Source: UBA6814 sp040753075 (lineage in GTDB: Bacteria > Desulfobacterota > Desulfovibrionia > Desulfovibrionales > Desulfovibrionaceae). Taken from it: a DNA stretch of 7,207 nt. The DNA is taken from contig JBFMHA010000098.1 in NCBI GenBank assembly GCA_040753075.1, forward strand, positions 1 through 7,207. The letters run 5' to 3'. The translations under genes were made by a program, and so were the position numbers. Positions within the stretch are counted from its first letter, which is position 1. The number at the start of each line of letters is the position of its first letter. This document shows positions 6,467 to 7,207 of this stretch, piece by piece. The notes below the pieces were generated by a model. The model worked only from the letters and a program-made list of their open reading frames with translations. It did no database searches and was not told the DNA's origin.

Positions 6467-6777
6467 GGGCGGTTATCCCTCCGCATGAGGGGAGGCCTTG
6501 CGGCCCCCCCCCGGCGGGTGGGGCGATATGGGCGGGGAGGTGTGGCTCCACCCATATCGCCAGGGTTACAGCGGTAGCGGCGCTGATTCCCATTCCGTTC
6601 GGGATGCGGCCCGGGCCGCGGGACTGCGCGGATCCCGCCTGCCCGGCGCCCCTGGGGAGCGCATGGAGAGCGTCCGGCCGGATTCGATCCCCAGGGCGGA
6701 CAGGGGCGCTTCCTGTCTGGGGCTCTCCATGTCCGCGCGGTCGCGCCCCGGCTGAGGCCGCTGGGCTGCGGACCGCT
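6467..6777. repeat. Direct repeat copy 1 (about 311 bp, rich in inverted repeats)
   Basis: This segment recurs at 6898-7207 with one fewer C in a C-run and two C-to-T differences (6629 and 6650). Internal inverted repeats: GGCGATATGGG (6522-6532) with CCCATATCGCC (6551-6561), capped by GGAG/CTCC; the palindrome GCGGCCCGGGCCGC (6606-6619); CTGGGGA (6652-6658) with TCCCCAG (6688-6694) around the palindrome TCCGGCCGGA (6673-6682); ATGGAGAGC (6663-6671) with GCTCTCCAT (6722-6730); GACAGG/CCTGTC (6699-6704 and 6712-6717); and GCGGTC/GACCGC (6737-6742 and 6771-6776) enclosing GCCCCGGC-type pairing. It does not look like an IS: there is no transposase, and the copy ends are not inverted repeats of each other. 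It may be a structured RNA or regulatory element, or part of a tandem duplication. Confidence 0.93.
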
Positions 6778-6897
6778 TCCCGAAAATTCATCACGGGATC
6801 CGGGCGCCAGTCTGGAGCCCAGGCCGTGCAGGTTCATCCCCCCGTATGCGACCCGGTTCCCGTCCCCGGCGCGGATGCCGGGGAGAAGGTCAGGGCA
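6778..6897. other. Spacer between the two repeat copies
   Basis: About 120 bases not obviously similar to the sequence before copy 1. It holds one perfect hairpin, CCCCGGC (6864-6870) with GCCGGGG (6877-6883) around a six-base loop, without a T-tract on either strand. If the repeats are a tandem duplication, this spacer is part of the repeated unit and should recur after the window end. Confidence 0.5.
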
Positions 6898-7207
6898 GGG
6901 CGGTTATCCCTCCGCATGAGGGGAGGCCTTGCGGCCCCCCCCGGCGGGTGGGGCGATATGGGCGGGGAGGTGTGGCTCCACCCATATCGCCAGGGTTACA
7001 GCGGTAGCGGCGCTGATTCCCATTCCGTTCGGGATGCGGCCCGGGCCGCGGGACTGCGTGGATCCCGCCTGCCCGGCGCTCCTGGGGAGCGCATGGAGAG
7101 CGTCCGGCCGGATTCGATCCCCAGGGCGGACAGGGGCGCTTCCTGTCTGGGGCTCTCCATGTCCGCGCGGTCGCGCCCCGGCTGAGGCCGCTGGGCTGCG
7201 GACCGCT
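6898..7207. repeat. Direct repeat copy 2 (runs off the window end)
   Basis: Matches copy 1 from GGGCGGTTATCC to the last base of the window (GACCGCT), offset by 431 before the C-run and 430 after it. Differences are T at 7059 and 7080 where copy 1 has C, plus a C-run shorter by one. All inverted repeats of copy 1 are kept intact, for example 6952-6962 with 6981-6991, the palindrome at 7036-7049, and 7093-7101 with 7152-7160. The true right end cannot be seen. Confidence 0.93.

Noticed and set aside
6061..6837. Minus-strand frames over the tRNA and beyond, containing phrases like PGRDLNPHSL and VPRAGLEPAQP.
   Set aside because: These are well-known spurious translations of the antisense of tRNA-Leu genes; the rest is low-complexity Pro/Arg/Gly.
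6258..7207. Genomic island integrated at the tRNA-Leu 3' end.
   Set aside because: No integrase and no duplicate of the tRNA 3' end are seen in the window; the direct repeats are unrelated to the tRNA sequence.
6467..7207. CRISPR array.
   Set aside because: Only two copies of about 310 bp with a 120-bp spacer; repeat and spacer sizes do not fit CRISPR.

Overview
The window is high-GC bacterial DNA. It carries three intact protein genes, all on the minus strand, one truncated minus-strand gene, a plus-strand tRNA-Leu, and a repeat-rich stretch with no convincing gene. A membrane sensor cyclase (FGRYVS linker), a UvrD-type helicase and a stand-alone AlkP-superfamily enzyme in very GC-rich DNA would fit a Desulfovibrio-like member of the Desulfobacterota. 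That placement is inference; nothing in the window proves it.

Layout, left to right. Positions 1 to about 122 look like the right end of an insertion sequence that cuts into a minus-strand gene. That gene (about 122-1246) keeps an N-terminal GspE/MshEN-like domain, two membrane segments, a periplasmic sensor domain and a HAMP domain. It stops in the linker that normally leads into a class III adenylate/guanylate cyclase domain, so the catalytic part is missing. After a spacer with a possible sigma70 promoter comes a complete UvrD/PcrA-type helicase (1491-3695, GTG start). Next are an AlkP-superfamily phosphodiesterase-like protein (3807-5096) and a metallo-beta-lactamase-fold hydrolase (5196-5972, GTG start), whose layout resembles, from memory, the Apyc1-type cyclic-nucleotide phosphodiesterases. 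A textbook intrinsic terminator separates the last two, and a weaker one may lie between the AlkP gene and the helicase. The genes therefore look like single transcription units rather than one operon.

At 6171-6257 there is a complete tRNA-Leu(UAA) with encoded CCA, divergent from the hydrolase gene. The final ~950 bases hold no convincing protein gene. They contain two near-identical direct copies (about 310 bp each, two substitutions and one C-run indel, roughly 430 bp apart) of an element full of inverted repeats, including sets that can pair in mutually exclusive ways. The second copy runs off the window. It may be a tandem duplication or a dispersed structured repeat or RNA element, and it is the least explained part of the window.

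The genes do not form an obvious pathway. A broken cyclase and two phosphodiesterase-like enzymes lie within 6 kb of each other, which hints at nucleotide signalling, but the terminator and spacers argue against tight co-regulation.
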